DNA of 64,000 nt from Pyronema omphalodes (GCA_024516155.1 JAJJXM010000037.1:372001-436000); one strand, 5' to 3'. Positions 12,427 through 24,466 are shown, counted from the stretch's first letter. The notes: generated by a model not told the origin, from the letters alone. Numbers and translations: made by a program.

Positions 12427-12934
12427 ACCTCGCCCTGCTCTAAGCCGTACTGTACTCACCCGCTGGGATAAAGACGTTAACTGCATGATCTCTATTACTA
12501 AAATTGCTATTGTAGAGTGGGCACAGGCACAGTTAAGTATTTCTCAAGTTATGAAAGATGTCCAGGAAAGAAGGGGAGCAGGCTGGGAAACACTCAATTG
12601 AATTTGAGAATCAGCATGGTGCCGTTTTGAATGAACACAAAGTATAATGCCGTGAAAAAAAAAATCATAAAAATGAAAAACTAAAAGAGAGATAAGAGTG
12701 AGATGTATGTACCTAACTGCTTAAGTGGAGAGGAAATGAAAAGAGGCGAGTTAAGAGAGGAATGCTTGGATATGGGCAATCGAGAGGTAGAACAGAAGAG
12801 TACGAGAATAAGAGGATCGAAGAGGGAGAACAAAGGGGAGCGATATGGGAGAGGCGGTTTGAAAGAAGAATTACGGTGGGGGAAGAGCGAAGAAGAGACG
12901 AAAAAAAAAAAGGAAAATGTATTCAAGATTGTAG
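11218..12934. other. Intergenic, AT-rich, with a long A-run
   Basis: This is the 3' flank of the DUF3712 gene, followed by AT-rich DNA without a supportable gene. An uninterrupted adenine run of about 30 nt lies near 12395-12423, preceded by AATTGAATT; such a run could be the tail of an old retroposed sequence, but no body is recognisable. The opposing frames around 12681-13047 are low complexity and overlap each other. Confidence 0.45.
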
Positions 12935-13065
12935 CACACGTCATAACCTTAAGGTTGGGAGCATTTGAAAAACTGATATCCGAATCAAATCGAAATACTA
13001 CAAACCGAGTGATATCACTCACACACTTAACCACTTTAGGCATATAAGAGTGATACAGTGTGAGG
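12935..13065. repeat. Composite of two dispersed repeat fragments
   Basis: 12939-12990 shares a block centred on CATAACCTTAAGGTTGGG with 408-460 near the left edge. 13005-13065, read on the minus strand, resembles 19708-19765 on the plus strand: CACTGT, ATCACT, C[CT]AAAGTG, AAGTGTGT and ATCACT occur in the same order. The two fragments abut here, so they probably belong to one transposon family that is truncated differently at each copy. Confidence 0.4.
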
Positions 13066-13281
13066 CACTAAACCCGCTTTGCCCGTCTTCAACTCACTTT
13101 CCCCATCGCTTGCGGTTCCACAGTGAATCACTCGGATCTTCCCGAAACGGTTTGGGTGATTGACAAGACAATTGCAGCCCAAGGTTGATTTCAAGCTTCC
13201 ACCCCTGTCGGAACCATAGATTGCGCTGATGTTATTGCACACTTTGAATGTGAGGCTCGAGAAGAGAATAATCCATGACAT
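13036..13281 (-). CDS. Candidate small protein of 81 residues
   Basis: An uninterrupted minus-strand frame begins with ATG at 13281 (M-S-W-I-I-L-F-S-S-L). The first 20 residues are hydrophobic enough to be a weak signal peptide. The rest contains Cys residues at about positions 15, 43, 45 and 62 and a G-S-D-R-G-G-S-L segment. Upstream sequence is CT-rich, as in fungal promoters. Against it, the last codons fall inside the dispersed repeat at 13005-13065, so the 3' end may be recruited from repeat DNA. I recognise no family. It could be a small secreted protein or a chance frame. Confidence 0.28.
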   Translation of the reverse strand: MSWIILFSSLTFKVCNNISAIYGSDRGGSLKSTLGCNCLVNHPNRFGKIRVIHCGTASDGESELKTGKAGLVPHTVSLLYA

Positions 13282-13997
13282 GTTTGGTATGTTCTTTGAA
13301 AACTACGCAAAAAATAGACTTGATTTGTACGCTGACGGAAAGTGATGAATGAAAATATGAGTGTGGAGATAGGTGGTGAAAACCTGGGTGTATATTTTGC
13401 AGAGGCGGAGCAAGTAGATGATGGTCTTGGAATTGTTGTGGCTTAAGATGAGATAACTCTTTCTGGCCCTATACACTGACTACGCGAGGGCTGGCAGAGG
13501 TTACATTGGTAAATGGTAACGAACTGCATTGAAAGTGGGAAAAGGCAATCACTCGACAACATACAGTATCACCTAAGCGCATAACTTGATTTCAGGGGGA
13601 AGGAAAACAAATAAAGTTGTCAACTCATGAATAAATGATTTCATAAAGACATCCTCGGATTATGCAGAACATTATTTCTTCTAAACTGTCTATAGCCAAA
13701 GAAAGGAAATACATCAACAAAGCCACCCCGAAAAGACCCATATTTTTTTAACCAAGTTCCAACCGTCTATCCCAAACACCAAACTCCATGACAAAGGAAA
13801 TAATGACGTAAGTCCGTGTTTCATCCTTGGCATTATCGTAACACATAGCATCGTTATCCATGATTCATCGCCCAACTTTTACCATACTACAATCGGGAAG
13901 AAACCCCAACAAAACCCTGCCATGACAAATGAAATGATTTGGTGCAAAGCACAGGTCGAATGACCCCCAAAACATGCCGATCCCGTCTTTTAACTTT
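13282..13997. other. Intergenic, no gene seen
   Basis: Lies between the candidate small ORF and the stop codon of the hydrolase gene. It would hold the 3'UTR of the hydrolase on its right side and the promoter of the small ORF on its left side. No motif or open frame of note is visible. Confidence 0.5.
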
Positions 13998-16359
13998 TCA
14001 ACGTCTCTCACGGTGTCCTACAATCACCGTTGCAATCGAAAGACCCCGCATCCTCATCGAATCCGCCACCTGCGAAAGATGCATAACCGTGGAATTCCTC
14101 GGGCGATCCACAGCCGCCAAAATCCTTTCCAAACTTTCCTTCAAAGACTTATCACCCACTCTGGATTTAGTCGTAACGATGATATGATTTATCCTAGTCC
14201 TTAGGCTATGTTTATCAGCTGTTGCATGTAGCGCTTTCTTAATCGTCTCCTGGAACTGTTTCTCCGATTTCTGTAGAGCTTGGTTGCTTTGTGCGGCGGC
14301 TAGAACCGCCTGCATGATTCCTGAAACAATCGCATCGAAATCGTAACATCCTTTTTCCTCCTCATTATTAATCCGATTCGCGCCAAAGTTTTGTTCTTTG
14401 GCTTTTACAAACTCCAGTAAAGTACCCAATAACAACTGCTCCATCGACGCATCGATATTTCCACCAGCCAATGAAAACGCTTTATAAATCCGACTTCCAA
14501 CATCATCCTCATCTGCCTGAGTGGTTTCAAACGTTGCTAGAAATGTTTTAATAAGCGCCGCATAAACTGTCTCCTTCCTCATCTCCAACGCTTTCCGTAG
14601 ATTGTGTAGCGAACACATAACATAAGCCTTCGTTTCCTTCTTCTTATCATCCAAAATCATGTTCTTCGCCATCTGCGCTGTATCCTCCAGAAAATCCGTT
14701 AAAATATTCGCGTTTCTTCCTTCCAATAATTCATCAAACATGCTCATCCAAACCTCTGCCATAGTATCATACACATCCTTTCCCCCCAGCTCAATAACCA
14801 CCAACTGCACCCGAAGTCCAATTTTCAACAACGCAGCTGCTTTCCTTCTCTTTCCTTCTGTCACAGCTTTCCTCAAAATTGGAATAGTCCAGCTCAAAAT
14901 CTCCTTCATAAGCTTTGGCCGGTCCTTACCACATTGAATCAAGATCTTTGCGCTGGCTAAACATAGTTTCTTGATACGACTTTCCTGGCCATCAACGATT
15001 GCTCGGACAAAAATCTTAGTTCCGAATTGTGTTATGAACTCAACAAAACGACGGGGTGCGAGTTTTAGTGGTAGATGAGAAGCGTAAAGGAAATAGTCGA
15101 TCCATTTATCGAAATTCGAAGGATCTGTTGCTGCGGAAGTTCCCGATCCTAGGTCGGTGTCATCAACGTCTATGATGTTTATATCGTCTTCATTGAAGAG
15201 GAAGTGATCTAGAGATGCTGAAGCCGATCTCGTAGCCGGTGTAGCTGCGACGTCGATATCGATATCGATATCGTGTTCATATTGCTGCTGCTGTTGCCGT
15301 TGAAGATTCGCACCATCGAAACTCCAATCACTAAAACCGGATCTCCGGTTCAATGGTGTTGTTGGGTTTCCGTTACCCCCACCACAAATCGGAGAATAGC
15401 ATATATGTTCCGGATCAATCTTTTCCGAGATGGAATTAACCATTTGAACTATCTCCTTAACGACCGATTGAAATCTCTGATCCGACCGATTTTCGAATTT
15501 CACAAGCTGGACATGATCCGCATCTTGAGGGAAAGATTGACCCAGACTTGCGGAATCTTTGGAAACGATAAGGCGTCCTAATATGGTTTGAGTTTCATAG
15601 AATGAGGTGATAAATAGATCATTTTCGCAATTCCTGAAGGTGGCGGAAATGTCCATGAGTAATGCAGAGTTCCGTTTAAGGTCGTTGATAAGAGAGATGT
15701 TGACTCGGCTGTTGATGCGTTTGAGGAGTTTGGCGCAGAGGGATCCGAGATCTGCGGCGCCAGATCCGTTGTGTGGTGTGCCGAAGAATATTACGCCTCG
15801 GAAACAACGGTATAAGGCGCGGTGTTGCGGATTGTTAGAGTCTCGGGCCTTGTGAATCGCCTGGGAGATTTGTGAGTTATGTGTGCGGTAAAACAGGTTA
15901 ACGGGGTCTCTACGCACCTTCTTACAGACTAGACCACCGAGACTGTGGCAGATGAAAATGACCGGCTTCTCGATCTACGCTACATGTCAGCAAACAAATA
16001 ATGATCAGGTCAATCGTCACTACGTACATTCAGATGACTAAGATCAAGTAGTAGTTTCTCAGAAACTTCAATGATAGTTCCAACCGATCTCGTATCCTTT
16101 ATCCGTCCATCGTAACCAAACGTGAGGATACGAGCTCTCGGTACTTCTTGGGGTAAGAAGTCCTGTAACCAGTACTTTTCAGACTTGGAGTGTGTCCAAG
16201 TCCGACGAGCATCTCCATCAAGACCGTGCACAGCGACAATACTAGACCAATGTTAGCTTCCATCGTGATGAATAAGTGGAATTGGATGTAGTACTTTACA
16301 TCCCAGTCTACCGGCTGGTGTACCACAGATAGTCCCGGCTTTGAGTTTTCAATGGGCAT
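13998..16359 (-). CDS. SERAC1/LipA-like alpha/beta hydrolase with helical tail
   Basis: Three exons, 16359-16295, 16241-16028 and 15974-13998, encode about 751 residues. The two 53-nt introns end in TCTAG and CGTAG after GCTAACA and GCTGACA branch points, and both splices restore frame. The N-terminal quarter is the DUF676/SERAC1-type hydrolase fold: A-V-H-G-L-D-G oxyanion region, C-H-S-L-G-G with the nucleophile Ser near residue 104, F-F-G-T-P-H-N-G near 157-164, and A-D-H near 247 as likely catalytic His. This module often forms the N-terminal effector domain of fungal NLR-like (STAND) proteins, but no P-loop, NACHT or repeat array follows. Instead come an acidic linker and about 400 residues of predicted helices of unknown class. 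The frame stays open for about 47 codons upstream of the chosen ATG, so an additional 5' exon is possible. The first donor (GTACTA) is weak but gives the best protein. Substrate unknown. Confidence 0.8.
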
Positions 16360-18904
16360 TAGTATTAACGGAGGGGATCCTTGGAAATACTGAGTATGTT
16401 GATTACTGAAGTATTGGAAAGAATGTTGAATCGGATAGAAACAGTTGTTTTCTATAGCCTGAAGTGCCGTCTCTGTTTCGTACTTCGATTTTGGTTCGAT
16501 TCAAACAATCCCATGGACCAGCTGACGATATTCCTGATGAAAGCTGCTGCTGCTGATGGTGGTGATGGCGATGAGAGGTGTATGGTGTAGTATATCTGAC
16601 TCTGCTTTTCAGATGATCATGTTTTTTTGGCGAGTCGAGTAAGTATATGAAGATTCTGTGCGACAGCCTAGTTTTTACCGGGATTAATATAAAATAAAAC
16701 ACACTAATGTATAATATTGCTTCCTCCATGCATGCATGAATTGTACTTTGGTATGGTTTTACAGCTGAAATTGGCTTCCCCATCGGAAGTCGCATTGCAG
16801 CATGACAGAATTGGGAAGTTTGGTTATTCCTTGCAATGTGCTTTTAGCCGATCGCAAGACGTTGGAGCGAGCGGCGAGCCGCCTTGCGCCTAAATCATGA
16901 CGCGGAATCGGAATTTTAACATCGCGCGTTCAGACACAGCACAGATCACGCACCTTTAACGACGTCAGCTTATGCTTAATTGTCGCGAGGAACCTAATTA
17001 AGCGGCGATAATAAAAAGATTTGGCACCGGATTGCCTACCGTCCTACATTTCGGTTTCATTTTTTAGGCAGGCAGGCAATACTTGACAACTTCGCCCATG
17101 ATTGAGGACTCATGGTTATGGTTATGGTATGCTTACAGCACCGCCACAATGCCTCAATTGCGGGGTGGGGGGGGGATGATAAATCGTCGTATCATATCGT
17201 ATGTACGCGTATCTTCGGTCGGCCGAGCAGAGCAAACGAAATCTGAGGCTACAGTTGGGCGACATTGGATGGATCTGCCTGACTACTGCAACGGAACGCA
17301 GGCTTTCGGTAAGAGGCAGGTAATTGCATTCGGAGAGCTTGATTTTTGAATGGACAATTCGCAGTCTCGACGCTGGTTCGGAAGTATGATGGATAGATCT
17401 CATAGATTATTGCAGAATCTATGACGTTGGGCGTGGTTGTTGGCGATAGACCTCCCCTGCCGTGGATTGGTCGCATATGCATGGTGATGCATTTGCAGCC
17501 GAGAACGCAAGAGGAACCAGTGGGGTAATCCACACTTGAGCCGCATCCGGAGAAAACCTCGTCCAGCCGTCAGAGAGCCGCAGTAGCCAACACATAAGTG
17601 CATGGAAAACTCAACCTTCAACCTCCCTTTGTGGTTTTTTCTCAGGCCGCCGGGTGGACTAGTTTTCGCTACCCATTAAAGTTGCGTATGTAGGAGTACG
17701 CATGAAATTTTGCTTTATACGAGTGTATGGAATGGAAAGCCAATCGCTCGGTCGAGGAAAATTCATCAATTAGGCAAGGGCGAGAGATGGTTGCCTCATT
17801 ATCGCTAAGATTACAATGATGTATAAAGCAACCCAATTCCACCGGATAAACCAACTACTGCCTGCTAATGATTCTGGAAGACGACAATACATCTCACGCC
17901 TAAGCTAAAACAGTTGATAGCATAGGATTCCTTCAGAGTTCGTTCAAGACTAAGGCCAATTGCCTACAAGTCGACGTTGATGATTGGACAAATATCGCTA
18001 TGTACATCATACTTTCTAGTTTGTAGTTTACCAGCCCAGGCCCCATGACGTATCGAACTGCCAATTTTTTAACTCGCCATAATTCTTCCGGGCAAAAAAG
18101 GAGCATGGTAACCATAATCATATTTTCCTAATTTTATTGGTAATCGTACATAACCGACAATAATTCCCATTCCCGTTCCTATTTTATTAAACTCTACTAC
18201 ATTAGCATAGTAACCAAAGCATTTCGCAAATCACGATGCGGCGCCTTTCATTAACCTGTTCCGGAGGTGTCTAGAATTATGGCTGTGTAGATTTAAACTT
18301 TAGCGAGAGGAAAAGAAGGGGAGAGGTTTCACTACGTACTTCTGGACACCATAGTCTTTAGATCAGATTGGTTGTCGAGATCGAGATTGATAATCCCAGG
18401 GTGTGGTGGTTTGGCATGGCGTCACGAGGTTGGTGTAATAAAATCAACCCTATGTCCAGGAAAGAGGAATTCCCTCATGTTTACAAAAATACTTCATTAG
18501 ATACTCTCTAAACCTCAAGTCAACGGCCTCATCAATGTGCATCCAAGATAGGCCCCTCTGCCCCCCTCAAGCCCCCACATACCCCTCCTTGCACAACGCC
18601 CCCAGCATCTACAACCCCAATATGGTGACGGCCACATAGTAGGGATAGTGTCTTGGCACAATCTTTGTTTGAAAAACATAAATTCTGATTATTAAGCGCC
18701 GAGTGCTGCATCATGAGCCTGTTTTCTCACACAGGCTCCCAAAACCAATTAGTAAGCATCGAGTGATGACTTCTGATTTTACATATGATTCTGTTCGGGT
18801 ATGGCGTGCTTAATAGAGCCGCACTATTGATGCTATTAAAAGGTGCCCTCTGCCACCTAAAAATAGGTGACTTTAAAATACTACTATGTATGTATGACAT
18901 GGCC

Positions 18905-19095
18905 ATATCTCCACAACCCCGCCACCGAATTGAATTCTGAGACTCCAGGCTTTTTCTTTGAGTTCTATTCTATCACTTTTGGCTTTTGGAAGTAAGTCTT
19001 TTTTTTTCGTCGCAAGGTGGAGATACAATCTGCGTTGTGGGGGGGGGGGGATGTTTTGAGGCCTCACACCCCTGTCACGCTAGCTCTACTAAGCT
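18905..19095. repeat. Diverged dispersed repeat, copy 2
   Basis: Collinear with 1742-1935: the block GCCACCGAATTG, a T-rich middle and the terminal block CTCTACTAAG recur in order. This copy contains a G-run of at least ten bases that the other copy lacks. Confidence 0.4.
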
Positions 19096-19707
19096 GCCGA
19101 CACCATGTCGCTTCACAACCAGCACTTCTCCGCACAACCAACGCGTCTCCTCACAACTACACAGCACGTCTCATATTTGCAGCTACCTAATAAATTTGAT
19201 ATTTCAATTTCATACCGTTCTAATTCTTAAATCCACAATACTATATCTCCATTCATAACGTTCTCATACTCGCGTGCTTTCCAATTCACGCGTGCTATAC
19301 ATTTGCTACGTTTACAGTACCTGTGTACTCTTGGGGTCATGCCATCAGCCTTTTGTTAGTCACAGAGAAGGATTACTGGTTTCATTTTTCTTGTGGTGCG
19401 GGGTTTTTGTTTTAAAAAAAACCCCCTTATTGGCATTTTAAACATGTTTTAGCGTATCCATTTGTATTGAGACTTTAGCTTGCTATTCTTTTGATGGCGG
19501 ACTAGTCGTCGTAGAAGATGTATATAATCTATTTCGTGTGATGGATGGTTGGGCGGTTTTCACGCCCTTATACATTTCCCGGAGTTCTGCATGTTATATT
19601 TCGCTCGTTCGGACGTTCCTTTCATGCGCACAGTGATTCTCGTAGCTGGCATGAGTCCATGGGGGATGTATGTATGATGGGGCAACGTGAGGTGTATGCT
19701 GCACTGT

Positions 19708-19800
19708 GTATCACTGATTACATTCCCAAAGTGATCAAGTGTGTATTTGACATCACTTAGTCTATACCGAAAGTGGTTGAGCGGTGGTCCACTTGACTAA
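19708..19800 (+). repeat. Dispersed repeat fragment
   Basis: Resembles the minus strand of 13005-13065, with shared blocks ATCACT, CCAAAGTG and AAGTGTGT. Immediately downstream a related block (CCGAAAGTGGTTGAGCGGTG) looks like a second, diverged internal copy. Confidence 0.35.
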
Positions 19801-21300
19801 CTGAAACCCTAGCCCACTTCAAAAAATTTCCAAACGGCACTGGCTACTGCTCTTATTATGTGGAATAGTACATAATATACGCTCTCTGTAATTATGCAAT
19901 CCCCATTATCAATAGATCCAGAGAGCACTTGTTGGATATTCCTAGCTGTGGTTGCGTCAAAAGCACTATGAAAGTTGGTTATCTTGAACCTTCCAAAACC
20001 ATAGCACTAGCCAAGGACTTCCAATCGCTCTATTGCGGTGGACAAAACAACCCCAACTTGTCCTATGCTATAGCAATAGAAAATCTGAATTGACAGAGGG
20101 ATACCCAAATGCTCTATGTATTTACATTCGATAGAAAAAAAAATATTGTTCCTGGTGAAATATGCTCTCCCGTCTATTGCTATAAAGCGATGGGACCCCC
20201 CCCCCCCCAAACTAAAACAGTAACAACTCTAGAAGTTTCCTGCAAAAGAGTCGGATAAAAATAACTCGATATGTTGTTAACACCGCCTTAGTACGAGTAT
20301 AACCAATCCCATTCAACTATTCATGGACGATATCAGGAGTTCCTAAACACCAGAAATCCATACCATGCCAAGAGTTCTGTCTAAAAGTTTATTCAAAAGA
20401 AACATCTTTACCTGCATATCAAGAGGAATATTAACCAGTGGCAGTCCTGGCGGATATCTTTCAGTTCTTGGTCACCACGGTCCACAAGCAGGATTGGGAC
20501 TCGTTGCAGGCTTGCAGCTGCAGCAACTATGTTGTGTTGCTGTAGGTATAGAAGGGTTTGTTAACCTTCTGAGATATGACGAATTCATCCGTGGCTCTAG
20601 AATATATCTGAAGGTGGATGGAATATCCTAACCAGTTATCTGGCTTGCAGGTAATGTTGTCTACATTACGCGGTCTGTATTTCAATCATGAGTCACAGGG
20701 TGGTGGGGGGCTGCTTCTCTGTAATTCATCCCCTCAAAAAACAGAAAAAAAAAACCAAAAAAAAAACCCCACAAACAAACCCAAAAAGCAACCAAAATCC
20801 AATCCATAAATCTTTCTGCCAGGAGAAAAAGAAATCAGGAATTCGTATATACCCATCAGGCAAGGACAGTCTCCATAGTATAACATAAACGACCAAATAT
20901 GAGGTTTCTTTTCAATGCGCCTTTTGATACTACTATAGGTGATCATTTTTTATAACTGAGATTTTGGCGTGTTTGTAATAAACGATTGTAATTGTGCCAA
21001 GGTGGTGGGTGTTAGGGCATCATGCTTGGTCACTCGTGTGCTCGTAACCAGTGGGCACTTCTACCGCAATTGATGTGGTGGGCAAAGAGTACTGAGGTAT
21101 CTGTTAACACGGTAAATCCGAGAATGCGCGATGTTGACGTCGAGTGATTGGAGACTATAGAAGTTGGAGTAGTTTTGATAGGTTCTCTAGATTACGATAG
21201 CGGATCGTATGGAAGCGTAATCTAGTTAAAGAGGGGTGAACGGTGGGACTTAAAGTCAACTATGATACCACGCGCGAGTAATTCCAGTAGAATTTCATCA

Positions 21301-21320
21301 ACCCCCCCCCCCCCCCCCCC
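21301..21320 (+). repeat. Homopolymer C run
   Basis: An uninterrupted run of about 20 cytosines. On the minus strand this is a G-run able in principle to form G-quadruplex. It lies in non-coding DNA with no gene nearby. Confidence 0.9.
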
Positions 21321-21762
21321 AAATCAAAAAGGAAATCATAAGGAATAACCACCACCGAAGCAATCACACAACACTAAAAACCAACAGTTACAAATAAGCG
21401 CGCAATCAACAATCAACAATCCACAAGCATCAAGCGTGAAACTATTTCATCAGCAAGAACCCCAGAAACAAATCCAAAAGCACCTTAGCAGGCAAAGTTC
21501 CAGCTACCGACAGCCCACGGATCACAGAAACCATATTATATCGAATTCTTTACCCTTCAAAGTTCAGAGCGGTGTATTTCTTTTTATTATCATTTTCCTG
21601 TTGCGTTTATAACCCCCAGCTGCCGGTGGAGATTTGTATATGTAGACAAACAAGAAATAACGGTATTTGGTGCTAGAAAGATATTGGAAAGTAACTTGAA
21701 ATATTAGCAGCTTGTTGTTATAATACATAGGCTTTTTGTCATTGAGATGATGGAAAAGAAAA

Positions 21763-22065
21763 TTGGTGCCGGTCGGTATTGATATCTCCCGCGGACTCGT
21801 GCGGATAATTGAAACCATGATACCAATGGCAGGAACTAGTGAAGTCTATGATTCTAAACTCCGGAGGATATTTGAAGGGCTTAAAACGACCGCATCATTC
21901 ATCAAGAGACAAGAAGTACCAAACCGTCATATTTTGGTCTTATGTAACAACCACCCGGTTATCCAGGGAATCAAACACCTCCACGGCAGACCTGGTCAAG
22001 ATATAGCCCCAAGAATTCAAACAACCACGAAAACTATGGGAGGGGAAGATTCAACACTGCAATAA
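21763..22065 (+). pseudogene. LINE (Tad-like) RNase H remnant
   Basis: The frame reads G-T-S-E-V-Y-D-S-K-L, then N-R-H-I-L-V-L-C-N-N-H-P-V-I-Q and G-R-P-G-Q-D-I-A-P-R-I-Q. This matches the layout of the RNase H domain at the C-terminal end of fungal Tad-clade non-LTR retrotransposons: a glutamate before V-Y-D, then an acidic residue before N-[QHN], then P-G-Q and a hydrophobic/R-I segment. The expected catalytic Asp before the Asn is Asn here, which a single G-to-A change would produce. No reverse transcriptase or endonuclease segment is visible nearby, so only a fragment is left. Confidence 0.5.
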
Positions 22066-22556
22066 CCATCTCCCGACTACCCTCTCACACAGCAATCCCC
22101 GGCAATAAGGACTCAGCAGGCAGAACCCCTTACCAAAACCTCAACCCCACAAAAAACCAAACCACACACCAGTAGTATTAGTATACCAAATCTCTTTCCA
22201 AGCCGATACTAGACCAGAAACTGCAGTACTGTATAGGAAGTAAGTTGTAACAACATAAACAACTAAAAAAAAAAAGCCGAAAATATAGCTCCGGTATTAT
22301 CACTAGTTTCATTGAAAATGGCTGGATATAGTATACATAGTATACGTAACTACATACAGCTACATACAGCTACACACAACCCGAGAAATCTCAGGTCTTG
22401 GAACTTGAAACCTGGAACCTGGAACTAGGAACTAGGAACTAGGAACCGGTCTGTGATATTTCCTAGATTCCTAGATTCCTGAACAAGAAAATACAAAAGT
22501 CAGAGAAATACGCGATACCTAGATACATCTATGATCTATCCACAGCAACCCTCACA

Positions 22557-22690
22557 GACACCAAACACCAAACACCAAACACCAAACACCAAACACCAAA
22601 CACCAAACACCAAACACCAAACACCAAACACCAAACACCAAACACCAAACACCAAACACCCAAACACCAAAACACCAAAACACCTCATCC
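22557..22690 (+). repeat. Heptanucleotide array (ACACCAA)n
   Basis: About 14 near-perfect copies of a 7-nt unit, followed by slipped versions with an extra C or A. Because 7 is not a multiple of 3, the array is read in all three frames and stays open on both strands, which explains the long artificial frames over it. Confidence 0.95.
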
Positions 22691-22879
22691 TAAGCTTCCC
22701 AAAATACGCTGAACAACAAACTCGCAACATGGGGGGAATCAACTCCGCCGCAAAGTTGGTACTGAAACCTCACATGAACCATACTGCCCTGGCCACTCCA
22801 CCCCCCTGGAATCAATACCCTTACTACCATGAAGCATAATCTTCAGTATCTACCCCCGGCATTTGAGGAATGGATATAG

Positions 22880-22934
22880 CCACAGACATAGACACAGACA
22901 CAGACACAGACACAGACACAGACACAGACACAGA
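22880..22934 (+). repeat. Hexanucleotide array (CACAGA)n
   Basis: About eight or nine copies of a 6-nt unit with one early variant. Non-coding context. Confidence 0.9.
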
Positions 22935-23876
22935 AACGTACTGCACCCTAGTGATGCACCCGCTATGGAAGATGAAAGATGCTCCGGAAGAAATGGTTAT
23001 GAGCTGGTGGGGGCGGGGGGGGCTGATTGAATCTATATGGGAACGAGCATGAAGCAGGACTCAATCTTATGCATCTTATGCATATTTTCCCAAGTATGAT
23101 ACTAGGCAATCATTTCCCATTATTATTTCGTTCAATATTCACCAGCCTTTAAAAACGGTTCATAGGGGTGGCGATCACAGAAGACAGAGAACAGAAACCG
23201 AATTCGGAGTGAAAGCATATTCAAGATAAAGAAGTATCAAAGACAACCAAGGAAACAAGTGCAGTGATATATAGTAGAGATGAGATGAGATGAAAAAGGG
23301 CTTGGAATATACTATTTATAAAACAGGATCCGTACTGAAAAGAAAGCAGGCAACAGGTTGAAGGAATGAGGTATTCTCTGGAGCGAAAATGAGGGATTCT
23401 CTGGCGCGAAAATGAGGGGTGAAATCTAGAGCCTGAATCCGAGCCTGAGTCTCTGAAAATAAATCCTACAGCACCACATGGTATAACCTTACCATCAGAA
23501 TCGTTAAAGAAATTCAACTCACATCAACGGACTATCAACAGTCTATGAAGCTACATGATTTTATCTACTATGTACCCAGACCCGATGATCCCAGACTGCA
23601 AAGTTTCCATGCGTTTACATAACCAAGATACTCCAATATTATGTATTCTATCCAAGAAAACCTTTTTTTCTTGCCACAGAAACATCAATCAGACTGATGA
23701 AAGAATGGATAAAAATAAAGAAACAAATAAACAAACCTGAAAAAAAAAACAAAAAAAAAACATCCCGGGGAATAAGACAAGACAGACTCTTCCAAAGATC
23801 CCCAAAAAAGGAAAGGCAGCAGTTTTCCTTTAATTATCATCAGGGCCATATTTTAATCCGCACACATCCAGTACGA

Positions 23877-24017
23877 ATCAGGAATCACGAATCACGAATC
23901 ACGAATCACGAATCACGAATCACGAATCACGAATCACGAATCACGAATCACGAATCACGAATCACGAATCACGAATCACGAATCACGAATCACGAATCAC
24001 GAATCACGAATCACGAA
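23877..24017 (+). repeat. Heptanucleotide array (GAATCAC)n
   Basis: About 20 near-perfect copies of a 7-nt unit. The overlapping frame encoding an N-H-E-S-R-I-T periodic peptide is an artefact of the array. A shorter 7-nt repeat (CCATATA, then CCACATA) follows at about 24083-24122. Confidence 0.95.
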
Positions 24018-24296
24018 AAAAAGATTCAGATATTTAATTTAATTTTCTTGAACATTCCCAACATCCCAACCTTAAGATTATCCCATATACCATATACCAT
24101 ATACCACATACCACATACCACCCACAGTCCAAAGAAAAAAAAAAAAACACATTACATCTCATCTCCAGATTCCAAATCGATATTCCCAAAGCCCTAAGAG
24201 TCTCGCCAGGATCCGTCCCCCGGCCAGAGCATACTCCGGTACTTCGGTACTTCGGTATTTCATTTCTTGGACCTGTTGTCTGTTGTCTGTTGTTAC

Positions 24297-24457
24297 TGTC
24301 GAAGGTCTCACAGGCACGAGAAGAAGAAGAAAGTGGAGGTGGCAACCGGATGTATTAACGAGCGTGAAGAGTCAGACATAGACGGGCAAGCGAGTGCCTA
24401 TACATAGAGAGTGGTCCACCTCCACCTAAGCACTAGGGCCTTAGGCGCACTTCAACA
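24297..24457 (-). repeat. Copia 3' LTR
   Basis: 161 nt, TG...CA ends, identical by eye to 38513-38673. An internal inverted repeat (GTGGAGGTGG near 24330, CCACCTCCAC near 24418) could form a stem in the LTR transcript. Preceded by target duplication GTTAC. Confidence 0.95.
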
Positions 24458-24466
24458 CACCCCCTC
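24458..24466 (-). other. Copia polypurine tract
   Basis: Minus strand GAGGGGGTG immediately upstream of the 3' LTR, the position where plus-strand DNA priming begins in LTR retrotransposons. Confidence 0.7.

Larger units (their letters stand above)
16360..21300. other. Long non-coding interval with dispersed repeats
   Basis: No supportable gene over about 5 kb. Short frames lack family motifs and splice logic. The interval holds a diverged repeat at 18905-19095, a second at 19708-19800, a G10 run at 19040-19050 and a C10 run at 20196-20206. A ragged A/C-rich stretch near 20735-20810 gives chance Lys-rich frames. The first part includes the promoter side of the hydrolase gene. Confidence 0.5.

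Noticed and set aside
12681..13047. Frames of 114-120 codons on both strands
   Set aside because: Low-complexity, purine- or pyrimidine-rich, mutually overlapping, and partly inside the dispersed repeat.
22531..22839. Opposing frames over the ACACCAA array
   Set aside because: A 7-nt repeat is open in all frames; no domain and no splice structure.
23877..24017. Possible CRISPR-like or telomeric repeat
   Set aside because: Units are contiguous without spacers, so not CRISPR. The sequence is not the TTAGGG telomere repeat, and the window is not at a chromosome end as far as visible.
23697..24197. 166-codon frame with N-H-E-S-R-I-T repeats
   Set aside because: Read-through of the (GAATCAC)n array plus flanking low-complexity sequence.
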